DNA of 37,918 nucleotides. It comes from an uncultured Lachnospiraceae bacterium. Its GTDB lineage: Bacteria > Bacillota > Clostridia > Lachnospirales > Lachnospiraceae. Shown here piece after piece: positions 16,516 through 25,253 of this stretch (positions within the stretch are counted from its first letter, which is position 1; every line of letters begins with the position of its first letter). Both the position numbers and the translations under genes were made by a program. The notes beneath the pieces were generated by a model that was not told the DNA's origin, searched no databases, and saw nothing but the letters and a program-made list of their open reading frames with translations. The stretch spans positions 1 to 37,918 of the forward strand of contig CAMNTQ010000032.1 in NCBI GenBank assembly GCA_946558695.1, written 5' to 3'.

Positions 16516-18708
16516 TTATTCTGCCCTCAGATGATATTGCGAGCCTTCAATCTGGCTGAAATAGTAACAGACAAAATCATCATCCTCATAATATATTTCT
16601 GTATTTTCCGGATGAAGCTCTGCGAATTTCCGGCACCAGTCATATGCCTTTGCTTCCAGAATCGTGCGATCCGGAAGTCTCGTATAAGAAAACCACGGAT
16701 TTTCAGAGACGGTCAGGTCTTTCCCCGCCTCTTCTTCCGATATTTCCGAAGCATTGATCTTCGGCGCCTGGGCTGCCCCGGTATCCGGATATTTTTTTGC
16801 ATATTTGTCCCAGTATATATCTTTATACTTCGCCTTAGCTAACCACGGCGGACCGTCAAAAAAATAGGCCTGCGCATACTGAAGAGGTCTTTTTTCTACG
16901 AAAAAAAACGCATGCTCCGGTGCGAATTCGTACCCCTCGGCGCCGATATTCGTTACAAATGTGAGCAATTCTTCATGCCATCCGTCTTCAATCACCGGAT
17001 AAAGTTCATCGGTCGGCGATACGATCACATAGCTTTTCTTGGGAAATTCTTCTATAATCTGGTTTGTCACTTTAACTGCTGCGTTATACCTTGATAATTC
17101 AAAAAATAAATATCCGTGAAACCTCCCTGTTAATATCGTCAATACATAAATCCCCGCAGCGCAGGAATAAGAGACTGCTTTTAAAATCCCGTTCCTGAAA
17201 AACCGGAGAAAAACGGAGAAACCAACGTCTGCGGGCAGCATCATAAGAGCCATGATCATCAGATGCCCCACTGAGCAATAACGGGAATCCGATATGATTT
17301 CCGGGAGTCCCAGACGCGGCGCGGCATAGAGAACCACAAACACAAATGTAAACAAAATCAACGGCAGATATCCGAAACATATTTCCCCCACCCAATCCGG
17401 CAGTCTCTTTCTGGACAAGAAACACAATGTGATTCCCGCCGCCGTTACAAGGAGAATCATTCCGGCTCTGAATCTGCCGTAAAGTTCCGCGTATCCTTTC
17501 ACGTACACTCCCGCCGCCGTCTCTAATGCAGCGGCAAAAACGGGTCTCTCCCTTTTTTTCATCCTGTCCGCGGAAGTTTTTTCTTCCAGCGCTCTGGTTT
17601 CTTCACCATTCATAGCGCCCACCGCCCAATTGATCGAAGCGTTAAACTGCGTGCCCGATATCATCGCACCCGCCATGGGAGTCCCTGCAATGACACATGC
17701 ACACAATACAGAACATGCCAATGGGATAAAATGTTCTTTTGAAAACAGTCTTCTAAGCAGGAACACCGCAAAAGATCCGCACAATATGAACGCCATGATG
17801 ACCGCATAATAATGGACCGAAATCGCTGCCGTCAGGGACAGAAAAAACAAAAACAGATTTTCATCCCAGCAGTATCGGGAAAGACCTTCTTTTCTCATAA
17901 CCTTGTGATTACTTTTCAAATAACGGATCAGATAGAAGGCACACAAAAATTGCGTGTACAATCCGAACTCCAGCGGGAGCGTAATCTGCAGGCGGAACAT
18001 ACTGTAGACCAAATCCGCGCTGACTACATCCAGCGTCAGAAACAGCGTCAGCGCAAGAAGCGGCGTATACCGCCAGTGGAAGATCTCCCGCATCAGCAGA
18101 TACCCTGCAAGCAAAAATACAGATACATGAATCCCCTGCAAAAACATCAGACTGCTGTACACCCGGATTCCGAATAACGTATCCATGCAGTAAATAAAGC
18201 AGTGCATTGCCTCAGGATACACCCCGCCGGAAAAAATCTTCCCTTCCTTCAAGCCGTAAATCCACTCATGATGGGTATACAAATCCCCGAAGCCATAGGA
18301 ATGAATCTGAAACGCCCCGTAAGAAAAGTAAATCATTCCAAATATCAGAACTATGGCAAGCGCACCATATTCCACCATATATTCACGTTTTTTCCTCCAT
18401 GCCTTTTGCACAGTTCCTTTTACCTGAAAGAAAAAGGAATGCTTTAAGATTCCTTTCAAAAGCGCAAAGAAAAAAATCCCATAGAACAAAACGGTGATCA
18501 CCCTCGGATGAAGACAGTGAAACAATCCCAGCATCAAAACCACCGTGCCGGCAATTACAATCTGCGCCGTAACACAAAAGCTGAAACGGTACGTCCGCTC
18601 CCTCCCCTTTAAATGACTGTAAAATACAACAAAAGGCCAGAGAAACATAAAAAACATGTATCCTGAAAATACCTTTCCATATTCCAAAATCCAATACCAT
18701 GTATCCAT
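16516..18708 (-). CDS. Large polytopic membrane protein, possible GT-C-type transferase or polymerase
   Basis: A 730-residue protein with about a dozen hydrophobic segments over residues 10-560, then a soluble C-terminal domain (about 565-730). An extracellular-type loop after the third or fourth segment carries acidic and aromatic residues (SYGFGDLYTHHEWIYGL and GGVYPEAMHCFIY). This resembles the first loop of GT-C enzymes that use polyprenyl-phosphate sugars. That would fit the DPM1-like GT2 at 19982-20767, which could make such a donor. I do not recognise a named family and cannot exclude a Wzy-like polymerase. The gene is flanked by the two DUF4832 genes with a 21-nt gap before and 1 nt after, which suggests the three work together. 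Confidence 0.8.
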   Translation of the reverse strand: MDTWYWILEYGKVFSGYMFFMFLWPFVVFYSHLKGRERTYRFSFCVTAQIVIAGTVVLMLGLFHCLHPRVITVLFYGIFFFALLKGILKHSFFFQVKGTVQKAWRKKREYMVEYGALAIVLIFGMIYFSYGAFQIHSYGFGDLYTHHEWIYGLKEGKIFSGGVYPEAMHCFIYCMDTLFGIRVYSSLMFLQGIHVSVFLLAGYLLMREIFHWRYTPLLALTLFLTLDVVSADLVYSMFRLQITLPLEFGLYTQFLCAFYLIRYLKSNHKVMRKEGLSRYCWDENLFLFFLSLTAAISVHYYAVIMAFILCGSFAVFLLRRLFSKEHFIPLACSVLCACVIAGTPMAGAMISGTQFNASINWAVGAMNGEETRALEEKTSADRMKKRERPVFAAALETAAGVYVKGYAELYGRFRAGMILLVTAAGITLCFLSRKRLPDWVGEICFGYLPLILFTFVFVVLYAAPRLGLPEIISDSRYCSVGHLMIMALMMLPADVGFSVFLRFFRNGILKAVSYSCAAGIYVLTILTGRFHGYLFFELSRYNAAVKVTNQIIEEFPKKSYVIVSPTDELYPVIEDGWHEELLTFVTNIGAEGYEFAPEHAFFFVEKRPLQYAQAYFFDGPPWLAKAKYKDIYWDKYAKKYPDTGAAQAPKINASEISEEEAGKDLTVSENPWFSYTRLPDRTILEAKAYDWCRKFAELHPENTEIYYEDDDFVCYYFSQIEGSQYHLRAE

Positions 18709-18729
18709 ACAGCCGGCTCCTCTCTCGAT

Positions 18730-19998
18730 TTATCTATACTTACCTATTCCCAGCAATACTCTGTCGTCCGCTCCCTCATTTGCAAACCGAATGATCTTAT
18801 GATCTCTTTTTCGCCTCATCTGTAAGAAAACCTTGCTTTCCGCAGCTTCTGTTTCTACGGCCGCCAAGGGAATCCATAGCACGATTCTTTTTTCACTTTT
18901 CCACTCAGAATCATTTGCCTTAACATCCCTTAGAACCGTCTTTCCCGTATTTTCCTCTATGATCAAAAAAAGCTCCGCTTCTTCATAAAAACCGGAAAAT
19001 CCGTGATTTTCAATCACGACCTCCAGATACCTTTTAGAAACTCTTGCACTGCAGATTACAAAACGGCTGCCCAGATGACGCCCGATATACTCATAACCGC
19101 TTAAGCCCTCCCAGCAGCCCCGCTCCTTGACCCGCTCATTTTTCCAGTAATCCAGCTGCCTTTGCTGATAACTGCTGTTCAAATAACTCAGATGCATGCT
19201 TTGCATCTCCTCCGCCGCCTGCCGGTATCCGACCGGCCGCTCTCCGGCGATGACCTCTCCCCCGTTGGGAGCAGCATCAGCAAAGTACTTCTGCCACATA
19301 AGCTCTTTCTCTCTGGCGCCCTCCCGATAAGTTCCCAGATCTGTAGGGGAACCGAATATTCCGTCATTAAACAGCCCCATTCTGTCTTTTAAGCCCTGCT
19401 CTGTCTTTTTATAATCTGTAATACTGCGCCATTGCTCTGGCGTACGCACTGCCAGACAGCAGTCTCCTTTTACAGCACGATACAAACTGCAGATCAGTTC
19501 TGACATATCGGAAACCGCAAGAAATTTGGAATGATGCATCTCTCCCCAGCTCCCGACAAAAATCCCCTGCAATACCAGAATATCCGCCGCAAACCTGCAG
19601 ATGATTTCTCCTAACTGCTCCATATGTTTTTTGATCAGATCCATGCTCTGGGGCTCTTTTTCCATCCCTCTTCCTTTGGAATCATAGGTGAACCGTACGA
19701 TCATCTGTTTCTGACTGACACGAAACAAATGAAAAATCTCAGAGACCGCCTCCAGCGCTTCCTTTGGAATTTCACATGACTGAAACGCGCCAATATCAAT
19801 CCGCACCAATACAAGGTTCTCTTCTCTGCTGTCGGTTACAATGCAGTTCCTTGTTTCCTCAAGTGAAAGCTCCGGCGGGTTCTGAAGGACAAAGGGATAG
19901 ATATGGTACCAGCCGCAGCCGGGATTATTTAATTCCTTATTGCTCTCCCGAAACTTTGCCCTTTGGAACCGAACCCTTTTTTTATCTTTCATCCACAT
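18730..19998 (-). CDS. DUF4832/DUF4874 protein without signal peptide
   Basis: A 422-residue paralogue of the protein at 15084-16514. Shared motifs in the same order are NNPGCGWYHIYPF (24-36), MIVRFTYD (99-106), FVGSWGEM (147-154), VRTPEQWRS, FNDGIFGSPTDLGTY and PNGGEVI; E153 matches E180 of the other copy. Unlike it, the N-terminus is basic and polar, with no signal peptide or membrane segment, so as annotated it stays in the cytoplasm. Starts at 19998 or 19992 are both possible, each overlapping the upstream GT2 gene. No upstream in-frame hydrophobic segment was found. The fold is inferred to be a hydrolase-like barrel; the activity is unknown. Confidence 0.85.
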   Translation of the reverse strand: MWMKDKKRVRFQRAKFRESNKELNNPGCGWYHIYPFVLQNPPELSLEETRNCIVTDSREENLVLVRIDIGAFQSCEIPKEALEAVSEIFHLFRVSQKQMIVRFTYDSKGRGMEKEPQSMDLIKKHMEQLGEIICRFAADILVLQGIFVGSWGEMHHSKFLAVSDMSELICSLYRAVKGDCCLAVRTPEQWRSITDYKKTEQGLKDRMGLFNDGIFGSPTDLGTYREGAREKELMWQKYFADAAPNGGEVIAGERPVGYRQAAEEMQSMHLSYLNSSYQQRQLDYWKNERVKERGCWEGLSGYEYIGRHLGSRFVICSARVSKRYLEVVIENHGFSGFYEEAELFLIIEENTGKTVLRDVKANDSEWKSEKRIVLWIPLAAVETEAAESKVFLQMRRKRDHKIIRFANEGADDRVLLGIGKYR

Positions 19999-20767
19999 TC
20001 TGTAAACCTGCCTCAGCCTCTTTCTTCAATATCTTTATCCGAAAAATAATCGCCGGAATATCAAAAAACATCCGGCACATATACCAAAATGCCGAAATTC
20101 CTTTATGCATGCTGCGCCCTCCTGTTCTCGCATGCATGACTGCCGGAATCTGTACTATAAAAAACTTAAGCAGCAGCATCTGAATGATCATATTTGCATC
20201 CGGATATTTATCGTCAAAATGCCGGAAATCAGAATAATAGCAAAACGCTTTCCGGCTAAGCCCCTGAAGGCCCGTAGTCGGATCCGCTATTTTTCTTCCT
20301 GCAGCCGCATAGACCAATAGCCGAAACCACGCATAGGCAATTTTCTTTAACAGGCTGACCGGAAACGCAGAACTTCCTTTCATAAATCTCGAAGCCAGCA
20401 CGATATCCGGGGCATGACCGTCAACATCCGTCTCAAGCAGTCTTTTGTAAATGACCGGGATATTGCACACATCATGCTGGCCATCTGCATCCATCTGAAT
20501 CACATACCGGTAATTTCCCTTCACCGCATATTGATAGCCCACCCGCAGGGCGTTCCCATATCCCAGCCTGTCTATGTTTCTGATCAGGAGATGACGGCTG
20601 GCCTTAACGATCTGGGCAGTCGAATCCTCGGAGGCGTCGTCTATGACAAGAACATCCGCCAGTTCCTCAATCCGCTGACTTCTGATCTGCTTTAATACTT
20701 CCTGTATATTTTTCTCTTCGTTATAAGCCGGTATGATCACCAGTAATTCTTTCTGTCCGCTCATCAT
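19982..20767 (-). CDS. DPM1/polyprenyl-phosphate-type GT2 glycosyltransferase
   Basis: A 261-residue GT-A enzyme with LLVIIPAYNEEKNI, LVIDDASEDST and the typical QMDADGQHD element, then LASRFMKGS and a short C-terminal region with a hydrophobic stretch. This pattern is that of enzymes that load a sugar onto polyprenyl phosphate (DPM1, ArnC-like) as a donor for membrane GT-C enzymes. No C-terminal pair of membrane helices of the GtrB kind is evident. The start at 20767 (or 20764, adjacent ATG) overlaps the GT4 gene by 47 nt and has GGAAG about 6-9 nt upstream. A DUF2304 gene lies one gene away; DUF2304 and DPM1-like genes are often paired in Firmicutes, which supports a functional link. Confidence 0.9.
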   Translation of the reverse strand: MMSGQKELLVIIPAYNEEKNIQEVLKQIRSQRIEELADVLVIDDASEDSTAQIVKASRHLLIRNIDRLGYGNALRVGYQYAVKGNYRYVIQMDADGQHDVCNIPVIYKRLLETDVDGHAPDIVLASRFMKGSSAFPVSLLKKIAYAWFRLLVYAAAGRKIADPTTGLQGLSRKAFCYYSDFRHFDDKYPDANMIIQMLLLKFFIVQIPAVMHARTGGRSMHKGISAFWYMCRMFFDIPAIIFRIKILKKEAEAGLQNVDER

Positions 20768-21980
20768 CTCTTTCTTCCAGCAACTCCTTTAAAAGAAATT
20801 TCTGCTCCTGCGGTATCCTTCTTTTTTCTGCCATATGCCCCAGCCTTTTTCGTTTTTCTTCATCCTCCAAAAGCGAGGCAATGCCGCCTGCAACAGCCTC
20901 AGGGGTAAGCGTGCAGATGATTCCGTCTTCTCCGTCCGTCAACAACTCCCGGTTGCCGTTACAATCCGAGACGACAATTGCACAGCCCAATGTCTGAGCC
21001 TCCTGCACTGCGACACTCTTTCCCTCAAACCGGGTTGCATGCACATAGATATCCGCCTGTACATAAAATGGATAAGGATTTAAAACGGCTCCCAAAAGCA
21101 GAAAGTCATCCTGAAGTCCAAAACCCGCGATTTTTTTCTCCAGGCTCCTCCTTAACTCTCCCTCACCCAGTACATACCATCTTACTTTCTTCCCTGATTT
21201 TTTTAAAATGCGCATGGCCTCTATCGCAATATCGTATCCCTTCTGATAAGTCAGCCTCCCCACAGTCAGCAGCCTGATTCCGTCAAAATCGTCTGAAAAT
21301 CCTCCCGGCTCCTTTGCCAAAAGACGAATCGCTTCCTGATTCATATAATTATGGAAGACAGAAACCTTTTTTGCATATTCCGGATAAAAGGTCTGAAACT
21401 GTTCCTTCACTTCCCCGGAAACTGCAAAAATACGGTCATACCGCCCCCAGCATGAAAGGTCCATCTCCTTTGTATATCCTGCGTTTTCATAATCAATGTG
21501 TACGAACGCCGCCTTTCTCTTAGCTTTTACATAATCCGCCACATAATATGCAGAACCGCCCTCCAGCCATGCAATCGCCAGATCAAACTCTGTTTCAAAA
21601 CGCTCCGCTCCGTCGGAAAGCGTCCGCCAGAATAATTTGCTGAACTGGAATCTTTTCTTTCTTGCCATGTCGGTAAGATTACGAAAAATGAAGCTTAGTT
21701 TCCTGCACCATCCTCCATGGCTCCAGAATGCATGCAAAACAGCGCGCGCCATTTTCCTTCTTCCCTCATTTGTAAAGACGGACAGGTGGGAGAGTGACTT
21801 GTTTAACACACGTACATAGGATGGCAGTCCGCTGATCATCTCCCCCTGCCCCAAAAGTATATAGAGGAACATCTCATATTCATCATTGTCTATCTGTCTC
21901 AAAAGCTCCAGCAGAGCTTTCTCCGCTCCCGCCCGTCCCAGTGTGTTGATGACAAACAGAATCTTTTTGCGCTCTTCCAT
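20721..21980 (-). CDS. GT4-family glycosyltransferase
   Basis: A 419-residue GT-B retaining enzyme. The N-terminus has KILFVINTLGRAGAEKALLELL. The C-terminal Rossmann domain has RLLTVGRLTYQKGYDIAIEAM, the EX7E element in RFEGKSVAVQEAQ, and VVSDCNGNRELLTDG for the nucleotide-sugar site. It should extend a lipid-linked glycan in the cytoplasm. The start fits the family well, so the 98-nt overlap with the end of the upstream DUF2304 gene is real on this sequence. The ribosome site is weak (AAAGGA about 14 nt upstream), suggesting coupled translation. Confidence 0.92.
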   Translation of the reverse strand: MEERKKILFVINTLGRAGAEKALLELLRQIDNDEYEMFLYILLGQGEMISGLPSYVRVLNKSLSHLSVFTNEGRRKMARAVLHAFWSHGGWCRKLSFIFRNLTDMARKKRFQFSKLFWRTLSDGAERFETEFDLAIAWLEGGSAYYVADYVKAKRKAAFVHIDYENAGYTKEMDLSCWGRYDRIFAVSGEVKEQFQTFYPEYAKKVSVFHNYMNQEAIRLLAKEPGGFSDDFDGIRLLTVGRLTYQKGYDIAIEAMRILKKSGKKVRWYVLGEGELRRSLEKKIAGFGLQDDFLLLGAVLNPYPFYVQADIYVHATRFEGKSVAVQEAQTLGCAIVVSDCNGNRELLTDGEDGIICTLTPEAVAGGIASLLEDEEKRKRLGHMAEKRRIPQEQKFLLKELLEERDDERTERITGDHTGL

Positions 21981-22311
21981 CTGATTCAGATATTATCCTT
22001 TCATTTTCCCCAAGCAGCAGGGATACGCCGATCGCTAATTCCTGATTTTTCATCTTCAGCTTCGAAAGCTTTACACTTACGAAGAATCCCCCCGCAAAAA
22101 ATAAAATACCGGCAGCGAACCATCCTGCATCTGGTTTTTTGCAACCTACTCCGCCCAGACCGAAAAAGGGGGACACTGCTCCTGTTACGATTAGAAACGT
22201 CCCTAAAATCCCCCATAGCGCTGCATAATCCGCCGTCAGTCTTTTTTCGGCGCGGAACCATAAAACAGCCAGTACGGTCACAATTCCCGCAACGATCAGC
22301 ACCGGTCTCAT
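21883..22311 (-). CDS. DUF2304 small membrane protein
   Basis: A 142-residue protein with three hydrophobic segments (about 4-19, 30-50 and 65-83), then a basic helix (KLSKLKMKNQELAIGVSLLLGENER), the typical DUF2304 layout. The family often neighbours DPM1-like glycosyltransferases and may be a membrane partner or flippase-like helper; this is not proven. Its ATG overlaps the stop of the PelG gene (ATGA). The last 32 or so residues are polar, low-complexity and lie within the start of the GT4 gene in another frame. They have no DUF2304 character, so the functional protein probably ends near residue 110. Confidence 0.78.
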   Translation of the reverse strand: MRPVLIVAGIVTVLAVLWFRAEKRLTADYAALWGILGTFLIVTGAVSPFFGLGGVGCKKPDAGWFAAGILFFAGGFFVSVKLSKLKMKNQELAIGVSLLLGENERIISESDGRAQKDSVCHQHTGTGGSGESSAGAFETDRQ

Positions 22312-23777
22312 CTCTCTGCCTCTTCTTTCGCACTCTCATCTTCTCTTTTAAAGACCATTCCGGACGGCATCGGAACATTCTCCTGCTTTAAGATAAAGCC
22401 CTGACAGAAGATATGCGTATCCAGATTTCTTTCCACCCAGCGCAGCCTAAAATACGCGGCCGTCCATCCAAGGAAAGAACCCGCGACCAGACCGATCCCG
22501 TACCAGATCTCCGGCAGTCTCATTGACAGGACACTCCCAAAAAGTGTAAGAAGGAAAAAGCTGAGTACCGTTATGACAGCCCCCTTAAGATCGCTGAAAT
22601 AATATAAAAGCAAAAGCGCCGCATACATCAGGAACAGTATGAAATACCCTGCGGCCAGACAAAGGTAGATGCGCATAACGCTTCCCGCGAATCCGAACTG
22701 AGGCAGGAATACGACGCAGAGCAAATATACGACCACAGAAATAATGAACTGCACACGCACAAGATTCATCAGCTCATTTCCCAGCTGGCGGAACATCCTC
22801 TTCTTGGCATTCTCGATATCTGCTTTTTTCCCGCCGATAACTGCCTCTGAATACGCTTTATATTTTTCAAAGAAATGCATTTCCATATGCGTGATGAAAA
22901 TAACCGTAGCAGACAGATTCGTGAACAGCGCAAGGCAGGTCGCCATATCATACGGCTGGTTGAACACGAAGCTTTTTACGAGCACTCTCCTGTCATCTCC
23001 CGTCCAGAACACAAAATTATGAACATACAATCCGCAGACGTAAAAAAAGTTCGTAATTACAAGCTGCCACCATCTCACAAAATATCCAAGCACCGCCTTA
23101 TACCGGTTGCTGTTCTTAAGAAAATACCTTTTTACCGCGGCAAACTCCATCACTGCGATCAGAAAAAAGCCTATCGTAAGCGCCGTAAGCATGCTCTCCG
23201 AGATTCCCCACCGAAACAAGAACCGAAGTACAAGAGAAATAAGAAATGCCGCCGCCGTACCTAAAAAGAAAAACAAAGAAATACGCTCATAGTCCTTGCA
23301 GATCGACAGATAAATCATGGAATAAAATACCAGTATCATACAGATATAAGCACAGAATTCCAAAAAGACATAAAAAACACCGACTCCGCCAACAAAATGC
23401 TCCCACAGACAGAATACAGCTCCAAGTATGCTGCCCGGCACCAAATTCAGTATCAATCCCATATAATAGCAGGGCAGAATATCCTGATAACGCTCCTCAT
23501 AAATAGCATCCTGCACATACTTGGATAACACTGCATTAAATGCAGACACTACTAAAAGAGAAAAGATAAACACATACAATACCGTACAGGAAAACAATTC
23601 TCTTTCCAGATAAGATATTTCATCAAACCCAAGCACCCACCCCATCAGCAGGATGCCTAAAATGACCACCAGCGTCGGAGCTATCGTAATGATAATACTG
23701 TAAGTAAAGCCTGCAATATCTGCCGCAATTGACTTTTTTTCAAATATCCGGTTTAATCTGACGCCTACGCCTGCCAT
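22308..23777 (-). CDS. pelG: PelG-like polysaccharide transporter
   Basis: A 489-residue membrane protein with about 12 hydrophobic segments and family sequences such as GVGVRLNRIFEKKSIAADIAGFTYS, FNAVLSKYVQDAIYEERYQDILP and LFTNLSATVIFITHMEMHFFEKYKAYSEAV. PelG belongs to the MATE/polysaccharide-transporter superfamily and forms the inner-membrane synthase complex with PelD, PelE and PelF, moving the growing polymer across the membrane. The usual length is about 450-490. A hydrophilic tail (about 470-489) is seen. The gene overlaps the PelF gene by 13 nt and the DUF2304 gene by 4 nt. The order pelF-pelG agrees with known Gram-positive loci. Confidence 0.92.
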   Translation of the reverse strand: MAGVGVRLNRIFEKKSIAADIAGFTYSIIITIAPTLVVILGILLMGWVLGFDEISYLERELFSCTVLYVFIFSLLVVSAFNAVLSKYVQDAIYEERYQDILPCYYMGLILNLVPGSILGAVFCLWEHFVGGVGVFYVFLEFCAYICMILVFYSMIYLSICKDYERISLFFFLGTAAAFLISLVLRFLFRWGISESMLTALTIGFFLIAVMEFAAVKRYFLKNSNRYKAVLGYFVRWWQLVITNFFYVCGLYVHNFVFWTGDDRRVLVKSFVFNQPYDMATCLALFTNLSATVIFITHMEMHFFEKYKAYSEAVIGGKKADIENAKKRMFRQLGNELMNLVRVQFIISVVVYLLCVVFLPQFGFAGSVMRIYLCLAAGYFILFLMYAALLLLYYFSDLKGAVITVLSFFLLTLFGSVLSMRLPEIWYGIGLVAGSFLGWTAAYFRLRWVERNLDTHIFCQGFILKQENVPMPSGMVFKREDESAKEEAER

Positions 23778-25225
23778 CTTTCCATTCCTCCGCTTTCTGT
23801 CTCGTCCGTTTCTTCTTTTCCCGCTAATTGTTCATAGAGGTTTCTGTACGCATCCTGCAAATATTCAAAACAGTATCCGGATACTACCCGTCTTAAGCCG
23901 TTTTCTCCCATACGGATACGCAGCGCTTCATCATGAGACAATGTAAGTATTGCACGGGCAATCTCCTCAACATGCATAATCCGCGTAATAATACCTGCCT
24001 CTCCATAATCGTCATTCTCGCCGAGTATCAGCCCCTTGCAGTTTCCTACATCTGTTGCTATGACCGGCTTTCTCGCCGCAAAGCCCTCAAGAATGGTCAG
24101 CGGCTGTCCCTCGCTGATACTGGTCAAGATCAGCATATCCATCTTCCCGTAGTATTCCGTGACATCCACCCGTCCTGTGAATACGACATCTGAAATACCC
24201 ATGATCCGCACCAGCTCGTAACAGTCCTTTGCATACTCATCTTCTTCTTCGCAGGTGCCCATGATCCAAAGCTTTAAAGAAGGCTCCACCTCCTTCGCAA
24301 ATCCGAATGCCTGTATCATCGTCATGATGTCTTTAATCGGAGCCACACGCACAACCGCTCCGATGTTGATGTATTCTTCCTCCTCCTTAGTCTTTCCCGG
24401 AAGATTTTGAAATTTCTCTACTTCAATCCCGTTCGGCACAATCCGTATTTTATTCGGATCACATCCCAGCTCCGTCTGAAGCTCTCTCGCATGCTCATAA
24501 AGACAGGTGACTGCATCCGCCCTGTCATATGCCAGTGCAGACATTTTCTGAAACTGCTCGATCCATATGTTTTTATAAATTCCCTGCACCCACTTTGCCT
24601 TGATCAGTTCTTCTTCACGCTCTCTTGTATAGACGCCGTGCTCTGATATGAGCAGACGTCCTCCATACATATATTTCGCCATACTCCCCAACACGCCTGC
24701 ATAACCAGTACATGCACAATGGTAGATATCTGCCTTCGGCATCTTCATCCTGAGCGCCATAAACAAAGGCAGATAGATGGAACGCAGCATCCACAGAAAA
24801 TCGGCAAACACCATCTGATTGTAATTTAGTTTATAATATTCTGTAACCGCATTCAGGAAATCAGGTCCCATCAGCATGTCATTTAAAGAGATTCCTGATT
24901 TTTGGAAAAAGTCAAACAAACGCTCCCACTTGATCTGCTCTCCAAGCAAGAGGCTGAGAAGAGCCTGATATTCCTTTTTATTCATCCGCACTCTGCGCCG
25001 CGCCCGCTTTTTTCCCCAATCGGAATCATTCAGATACAGTTCATGTATCTCTGCCACATTTTCAGGTATTTCATATACATATTTCCCCCGCATGGAGCGA
25101 TCCGCCACGATCGACAATATCACAAACTCATGCTCGGGATAAGAGTGTATCAGGCCGTTCAGCCATTCAGACACGCCCCCTACGATATATGGATAACATC
25201 CTTCCGCTATTATACAAATTCTCAT
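23765..25225 (-). CDS. pelF: PelF-like glycosyltransferase (GT4)
   Basis: A 486-residue GT-B enzyme. A reading from 25279 exists, but MRICIIAEGCYPYIVGGVSEW is the conserved PelF N-terminus, and the ATG at 25225 has GGGAAGGA upstream, so the shorter start is chosen. Motifs are the glycine-rich GGVSEWL (16-22), ISEHGVYTRERE in the acceptor-side domain, and the EX7E pair E372/E380 in EGQPLTILEGF, followed by RKPVIATDVGNC. PelF is the cytoplasmic polymerising transferase of the Pel system and uses a UDP-hexosamine donor in characterised cases. It follows the DUF2194-like gene by 28 nt. Confidence 0.93.
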   Translation of the reverse strand: MRICIIAEGCYPYIVGGVSEWLNGLIHSYPEHEFVILSIVADRSMRGKYVYEIPENVAEIHELYLNDSDWGKKRARRRVRMNKKEYQALLSLLLGEQIKWERLFDFFQKSGISLNDMLMGPDFLNAVTEYYKLNYNQMVFADFLWMLRSIYLPLFMALRMKMPKADIYHCACTGYAGVLGSMAKYMYGGRLLISEHGVYTREREEELIKAKWVQGIYKNIWIEQFQKMSALAYDRADAVTCLYEHARELQTELGCDPNKIRIVPNGIEVEKFQNLPGKTKEEEEYINIGAVVRVAPIKDIMTMIQAFGFAKEVEPSLKLWIMGTCEEEDEYAKDCYELVRIMGISDVVFTGRVDVTEYYGKMDMLILTSISEGQPLTILEGFAARKPVIATDVGNCKGLILGENDDYGEAGIITRIMHVEEIARAILTLSHDEALRIRMGENGLRRVVSGYCFEYLQDAYRNLYEQLAGKEETDETESGGMERWQA

Positions 25226-25253
25226 TGCATTCCTTCCCTTTCGGCAATACGCT

